The translations under genes and the position numbers were made by a program. A stretch of 64,000 nucleotides of DNA from JAKAXS01 sp041940525. GTDB lineage: Bacteria > Pseudomonadota > Alphaproteobacteria > Rhizobiales > Hyphomicrobiaceae. The first letter of the stretch is position 1; the number at the start of each line of letters is the position of its first letter. A model generated the notes under the pieces. That model was given only the letters and a program-made list of their open reading frames with translations. It was not told the origin of the DNA and did no database searches. Shown here piece by piece: positions 52,939-62,800 of this stretch. Where the stretch lies: positions 62,001 to 126,000 of the forward strand of contig JBGTSB010000002.1 in the NCBI GenBank assembly GCA_041940525.1. The letters are read 5' to 3'.

Positions 52939-55458
52939 ATGTTCGCTCAAATGCAAGCAATTGCGAAACACCGCTTCTCCTTTACGCACCTCCTTGCCGC
53001 GGTGGGCGCCATTCTCGTCGTCGGGACCGGAGCAAACCTCGCGTTCCTTGTGCTGCCGGCGTTATCTGAGCTTCAACAAGCCCGCCATGCCACGCAGCAA
53101 GCCGAAGCCTACGAGAAAACGCTACACGCTTTACAGCAGCTTTCAGCGGAGCGCGGCCCTGCCAATTTGGTGATGTCGGTTGAGCCAGGCAACGAGGCAG
53201 CGCGGGAAAAGCTCGGCCGATATCGAGCCCAAACGGATGCCGCCATCAAGCGCGCACGTGCCCATCTAAGCCAAGCCGGTTTCGAAGGGAAAACCGGTGC
53301 GTTCGTGACAGCGACAGTCAGGGCCACCGAGAAACAATTGCGCAAGGCCCGGAAAGTTGTTGATGCCATAGCCGCCAGCCCCCTCAAAGAACGCACGTTG
53401 CCGGCCATGAGCCAAGCGATCAACCTCATGTTCGAAGCGTTCGATGCACTGCAGCCGCTCGTTGCGGTACAACAACGCAATTTCATTCAAAGCAGTGACG
53501 CTACTGCCTCGGATAGCTTCATGATGGCCGCGGCCGTCACGGACCTGCGTGAGTTCGCAGGCCGCCTCGGTTCCTACATCGTACCGCCAGTCGCGCACGG
53601 CGTTGCAGTTGATGAAGACCGCTTCGCACGCATTCAGCAAGTGACCGGACAGATTCAGCAAGTGCTGCGCTCGTTGCCCAAATCAGACGCCTTGCCATCA
53701 GACACGCGCATGGCCAAAGCTCTAGCGGCAGTAGAAGATCGTTACGTCGCCGGTGGCCTTGTTTTCATGCAACAGCTCGCCGCGGCCGGACGATATGGAA
53801 GAAGATATCCCGTGACCGCTGCCGAGCTAACAAACCGGTACGTTCCCACAATGGTCCCCCTGGAGGACCTGCGCGGGCTTGTTTTCGCCCAGCTGATCGA
53901 GCGCTTTCACGCCCACGAAGCGCACGCATCTCTGACAATGATCTTGGCAGCCACCATTGCCGGCCTGACGATCTTGGTGTTTTCCCTTCTGCCGCTCAGC
54001 CTGCACCATCTCGTCACGCGACCGATGCTGACCGCACGCCGCGCGATCATTATGCTCAGTCATGACAAGCAGCTCGCGATCGATCCTGACCGCTCATCGA
54101 TCAGAGAAATCCATGATCTCTTCAAGGCCATAGGCGTGCTCAACGGGCGCATGCGCGAACGGCGCGACCTCATGGATGAACTACGAGACCGCACGGAACG
54201 AGACGCCCTCACCGGCCTGATGAGCCGTTCGCATTTCGAAAGCTGCGTCGAACAGGCGAGCGATCAGGCAACCGGCTCTTCCTTCGGCCTGCTCTACTTA
54301 GATATCGACAATTTCAAAGCGATCAACGATAGCTTGGGCCACCAGATCGGCGACAAGGTCTTGGCCGAAGTCGGCCGGTGCCTCGGCCGCTTCCGCAGTG
54401 AAACCGTACTCATCGGCCGCATGGGCGGTGATGAATTCGCCATATGCTGCACGCAAGCGAGCGTGCGCGAGCGGGACCGCCTAGCCGCCAGCATCGTCGC
54501 GACCATCGACAGTATTGATCACGTGGACGGACAAGCCGTTCCAGTCTCCACCAGCATTGGCCTATCCACCGGCGAGCCGGGCCCGAACTCCTATCCAATA
54601 CTTTGCCGCCAAGCCGACCTTGCACTCTACAAGGCAAAAGCCGGCGGACGTAACGCCTATGTTTGGTACAGTCCCGACTATGATCCAGACGTCCGCACCG
54701 AAACGGCAATCCGCCGGGACCTGGTTGAGGCCTTGGAGCGCGACGAATTTATGCTTCACTATCAACCCATCGTTGATTGTGCGACCGGCGCGATCAGCGC
54801 TTACGAAGCGCTTCTACGTTGGGAGCATCCCGAACACGGGTTGATTAGCCCATTGAAATTCGTGACCGCGTTGGAAAAAACCGGCCGCATCGTTGAAGCC
54901 GGCAGCTGGGTCCTGCGCCAAGGCCTCAAGGCCGCACGCGGATGGCCAGCCGGCATCAAGCTCTGCGTCAACGTCTCACCGGCTCAGCTTGACCGCGTGA
55001 GCTTCCCGCTGGAAGTCGCTGCCGCACTGGCTGAAAGCGAGTTACCAGCCCACCGGCTGTGTCTTGAGATCACGGAGACCTCGCCGGTCGCAGGAAACAC
55101 CCAGCGCCACGCCGTTCTAAATCAATTGCGCTCTCTCGGCGTACGCATAGCGCTAGATGACTTCGGCACGGCGTATGCCGGAATGAGCGCGCTTCACAAC
55201 GGCCTGTTCGACATACTCAAACTCGACCGTTCTTTCGCGGCGGGCATCGGCTCCTGTGACCGAAGCCAAACGGTTATCACACAGACCCTTGCGCTCGCCC
55301 GCTCGCTCGGCCTCGATTGCATCATCGAAGGGGTCGAGACGCAGGCTCAGTTCGACTGGCTGGCCGCCCAAGGCTGCCCCCACGCGCAAGGCTACCTTCT
55401 AGGCCGCCCATTGCCTTTGGCAGAACTCGGCAACAAGCTCGAAAAACACGCTGGCTAG
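52939..55458 (+). CDS. Membrane GGDEF-EAL cyclic-di-GMP protein
   Basis: About 839 aa. Membrane segment 1 (about 15-38), a helical periplasmic domain of about 300 residues containing LQQLSAERGPANLVM, reminiscent of NIT-type sensor domains, membrane segment 2 (about 335-360), a HAMP-like linker, then GGDEF (intact G496-G-D-E-F in MGGDEFAICC) and EAL (E623-A-L, DDFGTAYAGMS, LKLDRSF, EGVETQAQ). The inhibitory RxxD site before GGDEF is absent (FRSETVLIGR). Both synthase and phosphodiesterase motifs look intact. The start at 52939 is the first ATG in frame. Confidence 0.93.
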   Translation: MFAQMQAIAKHRFSFTHLLAAVGAILVVGTGANLAFLVLPALSELQQARHATQQAEAYEKTLHALQQLSAERGPANLVMSVEPGNEAAREKLGRYRAQTDAAIKRARAHLSQAGFEGKTGAFVTATVRATEKQLRKARKVVDAIAASPLKERTLPAMSQAINLMFEAFDALQPLVAVQQRNFIQSSDATASDSFMMAAAVTDLREFAGRLGSYIVPPVAHGVAVDEDRFARIQQVTGQIQQVLRSLPKSDALPSDTRMAKALAAVEDRYVAGGLVFMQQLAAAGRYGRRYPVTAAELTNRYVPTMVPLEDLRGLVFAQLIERFHAHEAHASLTMILAATIAGLTILVFSLLPLSLHHLVTRPMLTARRAIIMLSHDKQLAIDPDRSSIREIHDLFKAIGVLNGRMRERRDLMDELRDRTERDALTGLMSRSHFESCVEQASDQATGSSFGLLYLDIDNFKAINDSLGHQIGDKVLAEVGRCLGRFRSETVLIGRMGGDEFAICCTQASVRERDRLAASIVATIDSIDHVDGQAVPVSTSIGLSTGEPGPNSYPILCRQADLALYKAKAGGRNAYVWYSPDYDPDVRTETAIRRDLVEALERDEFMLHYQPIVDCATGAISAYEALLRWEHPEHGLISPLKFVTALEKTGRIVEAGSWVLRQGLKAARGWPAGIKLCVNVSPAQLDRVSFPLEVAAALAESELPAHRLCLEITETSPVAGNTQRHAVLNQLRSLGVRIALDDFGTAYAGMSALHNGLFDILKLDRSFAAGIGSCDRSQTVITQTLALARSLGLDCIIEGVETQAQFDWLAAQGCPHAQGYLLGRPLPLAELGNKLEKHAG

Positions 55459-55575
55459 ACTGTAGAGGCACGCATTCCTGTACTCTAAAAGCCTAGATGC
55501 TGCCTGAAAACGAAACCAAAACACCCCAGCCCCCGTATCACTCAAGCAGCCCCTCCACCAAGGCGGAGACAGATC

Positions 55576-56496
55576 TTGGTCAAAACGCTCATTTCTATCG
55601 TTGCCGCTGTCATTGCAATCGGCGCCGTTTCGGTCGTGCGGGCACCGCTGGCAGCCTTCAACGCCGTCACCCCAACAGATGGAGGCGCAATGCGCGCCGC
55701 GTCTGGCATCGCCTACGGCGCATTGGCCCGGCAAAAACTAGACGTGTACGTCCCCGAAAAACGCGAAGCCGCAGCACCTGTTGTTGTCATATTTTACGGC
55801 GGCGCATGGAGCAGCGGCAGCAAACAAGACTACGCCTTTCTCGGCCACGCGATCGCGTCGAAAGGCTTTGTCGTAGTCGTAGCCGACTACAGGCTGGTAC
55901 CAGACGTCCGCTTCCCCGCCTTTCTGGAAGACGCCGCCTTGGCGATCAAGTGGACGCACGCCAACGCGCGCGACTATCGCGGCGATCCCGGCCGGATCTT
56001 CCTACTCGGCCATTCCGCCGGCGCCTACATCGCCGCGATGACCGCATTGGATGAGCGCTATCTCGCCGGCGCCGGTCTTTCCCGATCCACGGTCAAAGGC
56101 GTTATCGGACTGGCTGGTCCTTATGACTTTCTACCCCTGAGCGTTGACTCGACCATTGCCGCGTTCGGCCGGGAAAAAGATTTGGCGAGCACACAACCCA
56201 TCAACTTCGCTACACCGGACGCACCGCCCATGCTGCTCGCGACCGGCGCAGACGACACCACTGTCTACCCGCGCAATTCTCAAGAGCTTGCCTCCCGGCT
56301 GAAACGCGCCGGCGTCCCGGTCGAACTCAAGACCTATCCCGATCTCGGCCACATCGACATTTTGCTGGCTCTATCCGTGCCCTTCCGCGGCAAAGCCCCC
56401 GTGCTGGACGACGTCGTCCGCTTTATCTCGGCCCAAAGCCAAGTGAGTTCCCGCCCGAAACTGTCATCGGCAATCAACAAAAGGAATTCACCATGA
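55576..56496 (+). CDS. Exported alpha/beta hydrolase (esterase-like)
   Basis: 306 aa with an N-terminal hydrophobic signal or anchor (about 1-28). Carboxylesterase/acetyl-hydrolase features: oxyanion-hole VIFYGGAWSSGS, nucleophile S147 in GHSAGAY, Asp in ATGADDTTVYPRNSQ and His in LGHIDILLAL, completing the triad. The start is a TTG with GGAG seven bases upstream; no ATG fits better. Substrate unknown. Confidence 0.88.
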   Translation: MVKTLISIVAAVIAIGAVSVVRAPLAAFNAVTPTDGGAMRAASGIAYGALARQKLDVYVPEKREAAAPVVVIFYGGAWSSGSKQDYAFLGHAIASKGFVVVVADYRLVPDVRFPAFLEDAALAIKWTHANARDYRGDPGRIFLLGHSAGAYIAAMTALDERYLAGAGLSRSTVKGVIGLAGPYDFLPLSVDSTIAAFGREKDLASTQPINFATPDAPPMLLATGADDTTVYPRNSQELASRLKRAGVPVELKTYPDLGHIDILLALSVPFRGKAPVLDDVVRFISAQSQVSSRPKLSSAINKRNSP

Positions 56497-56561
56497 GCCA
56501 ATCGCTGCAGCCGATGGAACAATTTTCGCCGATCCGCGAGCGGTTTTTGATCGTAGACTGA
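56493..56561 (+). CDS. Possible 22-aa small ORF coupled to the hydrolase
   Basis: ATG at 56493 overlaps the hydrolase TGA (ATGA), has AAAAGGA eight bases upstream, and encodes MSQSLQPMEQFSPIRERFLI followed by V-D and a stop. The ribosome-binding site is good, but the peptide is too short to judge. It could be a coupling artefact. Confidence 0.3.
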   Translation: MSQSLQPMEQFSPIRERFLIVD

Positions 56562-56588
56562 CCAAACTTAAAGCGATTTGAGGGTAGA

Positions 56589-56960
56589 ATGCGTACGCTA
56601 ATGATTGTCACAGGGCTGGCTGCAAGCCTGTCATCTCCCGCCATTTCCGCGGACATCTCCGGCTCATGGAAACGCGGGGATGGCGTCGCTCAAGTACGAA
56701 TATCCAAGTGCGGCAAAGCTCTATGCGCGGTCAACACATGGATCAACGACCCCTCTGGCCAGGAGAAGGTCGGCGACAAGCTCATCTTCCGCGTGAAGAA
56801 GACGTCAACGGGCGTCCTCAAAGGCCGCGCCTTCGACCCCCAGCGCAATATGGATTACTCTTTAAAGATCCGCGTTGGCGAAAACAGCGCGAGCATGACC
56901 ACTGAAGGCTGCCTCATGATGGGCATGGTCTGCAAATCGATGAAATGGTCACGCCGCTAG
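56589..56960 (+). CDS. DUF2147-family exported protein
   Basis: 123 aa with a signal peptide (about 1-20). The mature part matches DUF2147: ISGSWKRGDGVAQVRISKCG, LCAVNTWIND and CLMMGMVCKSMKWSR, with Cys pairs typical of the family. Family function is not established; it is a small periplasmic beta-barrel-like domain. GAGGG precedes the ATG. Confidence 0.88.
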   Translation: MRTLMIVTGLAASLSSPAISADISGSWKRGDGVAQVRISKCGKALCAVNTWINDPSGQEKVGDKLIFRVKKTSTGVLKGRAFDPQRNMDYSLKIRVGENSASMTTEGCLMMGMVCKSMKWSRR

Positions 56961-56972
56961 CACACCTAGGTT

Positions 56973-57356
56973 TTAGGCGCGCTGCCCCAACGAGGCTACG
57001 TGAGCAACGGCGATTGCCGCGTACGACGCATTCGGCGGCAAGTTGGTAACTTCAGCCGAATAATCAATGATAGGACGCATCACGCCGTTAACCGGCTGAT
57101 GAGCCGTCGCGGCATTCGCCGAAAATCTTGCCGCCACCGCCGCATAAGAGTCGCCCGGCGCAGGACCTTGCGCAACTGTGGCTTGCCCTGCCTGTGCCGG
57201 ATCGGCCTGAGCCGGCACCTTCGAAACCGCTACGGTCCCACCTCGCGACTTCGCTCTATGGCTGCGGCGCATCAAGAGGGCGACTAAGACGACAAATACG
57301 GCGGCGACAACAGCTATCATCTGCGGCATCGACTCGCCTGAGAGGACTTCCAACAC
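56973..57356 (-). CDS. Small single-pass membrane protein, unrecognised
   Basis: 127 aa: one membrane segment (about 12-30), a basic stretch (RRSHRAKSRGG), an Ala/Gln-rich linker and two related segments, SYAAVAARF and SYAAIAVAH, separated by about 45 residues. No family recognised. It is convergent with the DUF2147 gene and carries no signs of decay. The 23-bp repeat copy lies about 60 bases before its start. Confidence 0.6.
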   Translation of the reverse strand: MLEVLSGESMPQMIAVVAAVFVVLVALLMRRSHRAKSRGGTVAVSKVPAQADPAQAGQATVAQGPAPGDSYAAVAARFSANAATAHQPVNGVMRPIIDYSAEVTNLPPNASYAAIAVAHVASLGQRA

Positions 57357-57414
57357 AACGGCACCTACGCGCTAATCCCAAGTGGGCAAAAATTAGGCGA
57401 CTGCCTATGCCCCC

Positions 57415-57437
57415 GCCACCCTACTTTGGTCGAACGG
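57415..57437. repeat. 23-bp direct repeat, left copy
   Basis: GCCACCCTACTTTGGTCGAA followed by CGG, identical in sequence and orientation to 63558-63580. The two copies bracket the metal-efflux cassette. Apart from this repeat and a doubtful small ORF, the 302-base stretch 57357-57658 holds nothing I can name. Confidence 0.85.
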
Positions 57438-57521
57438 GAGCGATGCATCACAACTCAATCGAAGATGTCGGCAATGACAACTGTCCGGCTAGTCGAGTTT
57501 CCTAGCTCCAGAGGATCGCCC

Positions 57522-57635
57522 ATGCCATCAGATATCAAAAAACTGAAGGAGTTCAGAAAGAAGCCGGAAGATCCGATCAAATGCCTAATACTTGAGCCCG
57601 TTGACTTGATTTGTTTGTTGCGATACTCGCGTTAG
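57522..57635 (+). CDS. Possible 37-aa small ORF before the metal cassette
   Basis: ATG at 57522 with GAGGA seven bases upstream; encodes a Lys-rich N-terminal part (SDIKKLKEFRKKPEDPIKC) and a hydrophobic end (LILEPVDLICLL). It lies 23 bases before the His-rich protein gene. Could be a leader peptide or chance. Confidence 0.3.
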   Translation: MPSDIKKLKEFRKKPEDPIKCLILEPVDLICLLRYSR

Positions 57636-57658
57636 GTCTGTGGTTCCAAGGAGCTTGG

Positions 57659-58072
57659 ATGAGACGACGGCTGACCAGGAATGCTCGTGTTGCCAGCGCA
57701 AAACGCTTGGCCAGGGTATTTCTTTGTCTTGTGCTCGTTCTGACAGGGTCTCATGCGGGCTGGTATTATGCGGCTCATGGCGCCGAGCATATTCACCTCA
57801 GCATGCCTGATCACAGTCATGATCACACTGCGGTCGTGGCAGCAGAGACTGATATCGCCGCCCACGATCACGCACCGGACGAGCCGCATAATTCTGATTG
57901 CGATCCGGGGGAAACGGTCTACTGCAGTCACTGCAGCCACGGCATCGCAACCCTTCGCACGGTAATTTTGCTGCCACCGCGGACATCAACGGCGGTAACG
58001 ATGAGCTATGACGCGCTCCCGGCTGGGATTGCGATATGTCCGCCGCGACGGCCTCCCAAAACCACGCTTTGA
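57659..58072 (+). CDS. His-rich exported protein of the metal cassette
   Basis: About 137 aa. A basic N-terminus and hydrophobic signal segment (ARVFLCLVLVLTGSHAGW) are followed by a His/Asp-rich region (SMPDHSHDH, DIAAHDHAPDEPHN) and a CxxC-type CSHCSHG. Such small proteins in metal operons are thought to bind or buffer metal in the periplasm. The start at 57659 has AAGGAG five bases upstream; a longer TTG frame from 57611 is less likely. No exact family assigned. Confidence 0.75.
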   Translation: MRRRLTRNARVASAKRLARVFLCLVLVLTGSHAGWYYAAHGAEHIHLSMPDHSHDHTAVVAAETDIAAHDHAPDEPHNSDCDPGETVYCSHCSHGIATLRTVILLPPRTSTAVTMSYDALPAGIAICPPRRPPKTTL

Positions 58073-58134
58073 CGTTTTTGAGCCGATCGGGCTGAAGCCC
58101 GCTCGCCCGAACAATCTCGTCAGGGCTAATCCAA

Positions 58135-59886
58135 ATGCTATTTAAATCCCAGTGCGCCGCGCGCGCACTATGGTCTATGCCGTTTCGTGGCTTTGCCGCG
58201 CTCGTCATAGCACTCTCATATGTTGCTGCCGCACAGGCTGGGCCCGGTCACGACCACGGGCCAAGTTCGGCCGCGCCAGCCGGGCCATCCAGTCCGCGCA
58301 TCGTCGCGCAATCTGAAGCATACGAACTGGTCGGAATCCTGAAGGGCGGCGACCTCACGATCTACCTTGATCGCCGTAAGGATACGTCGCCGGTCACCGA
58401 TGCGCAGCTTGAACTCATCATTGATGGAGCAACGCAACAAGCGCAGCCAGCCGATGGCGGCACCTATCAAGTCTCTTCGCCAGAATTGCTAAAAGATGGC
58501 ACACACGAAGTCATCGTTACGATCAACCATGACGGAGCGTCTGATCTTCTTGTCGGGTCATTGGAGGTCGGCGCCGAGGAACACAGCCATAGTCACAGTG
58601 ACGGGCACGATTCACATTCGGACTCTGCCACCAGCAACGACCGCACAGTGTTGGAACGGGCGCTTGATGCTGTAGGGGTGTCCACCGGGACATGGACAAG
58701 TCAAGCCTTGCTAACGGCCGCGGGTCTGGGCTTGGGGCTTCTTATCGGTCTCACCGCCCGGGGCAGGAAAGGGCTTGTCTTCGGCCTTATCGGATTGGTT
58801 GGTCTGTTGGTCGTTTCCGGCGTTGGCGTGGCTTGGGCTGGACCTGGACACGATCACGGCGGAACCAGCACCGGGGCGAACGGCGATGCGCCGCGGCGGC
58901 TGCCTGACGGCAAACTCTTCCTGCCAAAGCCAACGCAGCGGCTTCTTAACATTCGCACCCGCATTCTGCAGCCACGCGAAACGCGCGCCACGGTGCGATT
59001 GATCGGCGAAGTCATCCCCGATCCTAATCGCGCTGGCTTAGTGCAGAGTACGATTGGCGGCCGGATCAGGCCAGCCGACAGCGGACTGCCAACGCTCGGC
59101 CAAAAGGTCAAAGCCGGGGAAACGCTCGCCTTTGTCGAACCCGCATTTGCACCGATTGACGCCAGCGACGTGCGCCAGACGGCAGGTGATCTCAGGCAAA
59201 AGATCGCCGTGCTCGAAGCGCGGGTCGCCCGCCAACAAAAGCTGGTCGACCGTGATGTTGCAAGCCGGGCCAATCTTGAAGACCTGATGATCGAACTGGA
59301 AGGTCTCAAAGTGCGGCGCACGGAACTGAAGGCGGCGCGGACTGAACCGGAAGCTTTGAAGGCGCCGGTCGACGGCGTGATAGCGGAAGTGCGCGTCTCC
59401 GCCGGTCAAGTTGTTCAGAGCGGGCGGACGCTCTTCCATATCATCGACCCAAGCAACCTTTGGGTCGAAGCCATATCCTACGATCCTGCCCTGGCGTTTG
59501 ATGGATCTAAGGTGGAAGCGCGGGACGGTACCGGCAACACTTATCCGTTGAGCTATGTCGGCCGCAGCCGGGCGCTTCAACAGCAGGCTGTCCGGATACA
59601 GCTAAAGATTGATGCCCCTTCTGGCGCCCTGCACGTGGGCACACCGATGAAGGTCTTCTTGGAAGTTGGAGACAATTTCGAGGGGCTGATCGTTCCGCGC
59701 AAAGCCATTGCCCAAGCGCCAAACGGCCAGATGGTCGCTTTCAAGCGGCTCGCGCCGGAACAGTACGAACCGGTGGCGGTGCGTTTCGAGGAAGTCGATG
59801 TCGATCGTGTGCATGTGACTGGCGGGCTTAAACCCGGAGATCAAATCATCACCACGGGCGCACCGCTCGTGAACCAGATCCGATAA
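58135..59886 (+). CDS. HlyD/CusB-type metal efflux adaptor with His-rich extensions
   Basis: Periplasmic adaptor linking the RND pump to an outer-membrane channel. 583 aa, longer than the usual 400 or so. Residues 1-230 are extra: a signal sequence, AQAGPGHDHGPSS, a small beta-rich domain (about 55-150), EEHSHSHSDGHDSHSDS, two hydrophobic segments, and a second AWAGPGHDHGG. The adaptor proper follows: IGGRIRPADSGLPTLGQKVK, a coiled-coil pair (RQKIAVLEARVARQQKLVDR), ALKAPVDGVIAEVRVSAGQV and a C-terminal beta domain (VRFEEVDVDRVHVTGGLKPG). It lies 13 bases before the pump gene. The outer-membrane partner is not in the window. Confidence 0.93.
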   Translation: MLFKSQCAARALWSMPFRGFAALVIALSYVAAAQAGPGHDHGPSSAAPAGPSSPRIVAQSEAYELVGILKGGDLTIYLDRRKDTSPVTDAQLELIIDGATQQAQPADGGTYQVSSPELLKDGTHEVIVTINHDGASDLLVGSLEVGAEEHSHSHSDGHDSHSDSATSNDRTVLERALDAVGVSTGTWTSQALLTAAGLGLGLLIGLTARGRKGLVFGLIGLVGLLVVSGVGVAWAGPGHDHGGTSTGANGDAPRRLPDGKLFLPKPTQRLLNIRTRILQPRETRATVRLIGEVIPDPNRAGLVQSTIGGRIRPADSGLPTLGQKVKAGETLAFVEPAFAPIDASDVRQTAGDLRQKIAVLEARVARQQKLVDRDVASRANLEDLMIELEGLKVRRTELKAARTEPEALKAPVDGVIAEVRVSAGQVVQSGRTLFHIIDPSNLWVEAISYDPALAFDGSKVEARDGTGNTYPLSYVGRSRALQQQAVRIQLKIDAPSGALHVGTPMKVFLEVGDNFEGLIVPRKAIAQAPNGQMVAFKRLAPEQYEPVAVRFEEVDVDRVHVTGGLKPGDQIITTGAPLVNQIR

Positions 59887-59899
59887 CGGGAGGGGCAGG

Positions 59900-62800
59900 A
59901 TGTTTCGCGCACTCGTTTCGATCAGTCTTTCGCAGCGCATGTTCGTTATCGCAGCCTCGTTGCTGCTCGCGATCTACGGCGCCTACGTTCTGCCAAAGCT
60001 GCCGGTTGATGTCTTCCCGGACCTCAACCGGCCAACCGTCACTCTGCTAACCGAAGTCGAGGGTTATGCGCCACAGGAAGTGGAGCAGCTGATCACGTAT
60101 CCGCTGGAAACCGCGCTCAACGGAATGCCGGGTGTTATCCGGTTGCGGTCCGTATCGAGCGTCGGCCTGTCCATCGTCTATGTTGAGTTCGACTGGGGGA
60201 CGGACATTTACCGCAACCGGCAACTCGTCACTGAGCGCTTGGCCGTCGTAGAGGAACGTCTGCCACAAAGCGTCCAGCCTCAGATGGGGCCGGTCTCGTC
60301 GATCATGGGCGAGATCATGCTCATAGCCGTTACCGGCAAGGACGTCTCTGCGATGGAACTGCGTGAGACCGCGGATTTTGTCATTCGTCCGCAGATCTTG
60401 ACTGTTCCGGGCGTGGCGCAGGTCATCCCAATCGGTGGCGAGGTGCGCCAGTATAGAGTCAGTCCCGATCTGATCGCGATGCAGAGGCTAAAGATCACGC
60501 CCAAGATGATCGAAAACGCAGTCTCCGACTTTGGAACCAATGCGGGTGGCGGTTTCATCGACCAGCACGCGCAGGAATACTTGATCAGGAACATCGGCCG
60601 GACAACGCGGCTGGAGGATTTGCGAAACCTGGTCGTCCTTGTGCGCGAGGGACAGCCGATCTTGCTTCGACAAGTCGCGCAAGTTGACTATGCCGCGCGC
60701 ACCAAGCGTGGTGATGCCGGTTTTATGGGTGAGCCAGCGGTCATTATCGGCGTCCAGAAGCAACCGCAGGCCGACACGGTTTCGGTCACCAAAGACATTG
60801 AAGAGCAGCTGGCGAGCATCCAACGCACGATGCCTAAAGGCGTTGTCGCCGACCGCGTTCAGTTCCGTCAGGCGACCTTCATCGAAACGTCGATCGCCAA
60901 TGTGAAGCAGGTGCTGATTGAAGCGGCCATCGTCGTTTCGTTCGTTCTGATCCTGTTTCTTATGAACTGGCGGGCAACGTTGATCTCTCTTACCGCGATC
61001 CCGATGTCCATTTTTATGACGGTTCTTGTTTTCTATGCCTTTGGCCTGTCGATCAACACCATGACCCTCGGTGGCATCGCGATCGCGATTGGCGAGCTGG
61101 TCGATGACGCCGTTGTTGGCGTCGAAAATGTTCTCCGGCGTCTGCGCCTCAATGCAGATTCAGAAAACCCGCGAGGACGGCTCGCGGTGGTCCTCGACGC
61201 ATCACACGAGGTGCGCTCCAGCATCGTCTACGCGACTGCAATTGTGGTGCTCGTCTTCGTGCCGCTGTTCGCGATGACCGGCCTGGAGGGGCAACTCTTC
61301 AGGCCGCTCGGCCTCGCCTACATCGTCGCGATCCTAGCCAGTCTCGTGACATCCGTGACGTTGACGCCCGTGCTTTGTTATTACCTTCTGAAGACCGCGC
61401 CGGAGGCCGAACGCGGCGACACTGGTGTCGTTCGCATTTTGAAGGCAGGCTACCGGCGCCTACTCGGCTGGACGTTCGGGCACGGGCGATTCGCCGGAGC
61501 CGCTATTGCTGCCGGCGTGATTGCAGCGGGCATCCTTGCAACGCAATTGCCGCGCGCATTCCTGCCGGCCTTCAACGAAGGGACCATGCTTGTTTCGTTG
61601 ATCTACAATCCCGGCATCTCTTTGGCAGAATCCAACCGGTTAGGAAAAATCGCGGAAGAGCTGGTTCTAAAGGTGGGTGAAGTCCACAGCGTTGGCCGCC
61701 GTACCGGACGGGCTGAACTTGATGAGCATGCCGAAGGTATTCACGTCTCAGAAATCGATATCGATCTGAAGCGATCGGAACGCAGCCGTGAAGCGATCTA
61801 CGCCGAAATCCGCGAAAAGCTGGCCGTGTTGCCGGCTACGATCGGCATCGGGCAGCCTATATCTCATCGCTTGGATCACATGCTCTCCGGTGTCCGCGCT
61901 CAGATCGCGCTGAAGATCTTCGGTGAAGATCTCGACCGGCTGCGCACCATTGCCTCGGGCATGCGTTCCAAGCTCGCGGCGGTGCCCGGACTCGTCGATC
62001 TGCAAATCGAAAAACAAGTGCTGATCCCGCAGCTGCAGGTCATTCCGGACTACGACCGGGCAACGCTCTACGGCGTGACGCCTCCCGCGTTGACGGCAAC
62101 GCTGGCTGATCTCACCAACGGGCGCACCGTTTCACAGATCATTGAAGGTAACCGCAGGTTTGATGTCGTGATCAGGCTGAACGATGAGGATCGCTCGACG
62201 TCCGGCCTCGGTGACGGATTGGTTTCGACACCCGGTGGCTATGTTCCCCTCAAACGTATTGCAACAGTGAAGGAAGCCGAAGGTCCCAATCAAATCCTGC
62301 GGGAAAACCAGCAGCGGCGGATCATTGTCTCGGCGAATGGCGATGGCGAACGCGACATGGCGGCCATTGTCGCTGACATTCGCCGCATTCTCGACGAGAG
62401 CGAGATGCCTTCGGGTTACACCGCGAGACTTGAGGGCCAGTTTCAAGCCCAAGAAGAGGCGACACGAACAATCGGCCTGCTATCGTTGATTTCTCTGGCA
62501 CTCATTTTCCTGGTTCTCTACAGCCGCTATGGCTCTACTGTTTTGGCGGCCATCGTTCTGACCAACATTCCGCTTGGTCTCATCGGCAGCGTTGCGGCGT
62601 TGTGGATAGCAGGACTGCCGTTCTCCGTTGCAAGTCTTATCGGCTTTATCACGCTGGCTGGGATATCCGCGCGCAACGGCATTCTGAAAGTCAGCCACTA
62701 CATCAACTTGGCGCTCTACGAAGGTGAAACGTTCGGCAAGGACCTGATCGTGCGCGGCAGTCTGGAGCGTATGCCGCCCGTTCTGATGACCGCCGTGTCT

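Noticed and set aside
57426..57635. 69-aa reading of the frame that contains the 37-codon ORF
   Set aside because: The upstream start lies within the 23-bp repeat and has no ribosome-binding site; only the shorter form at 57522 is worth listing.
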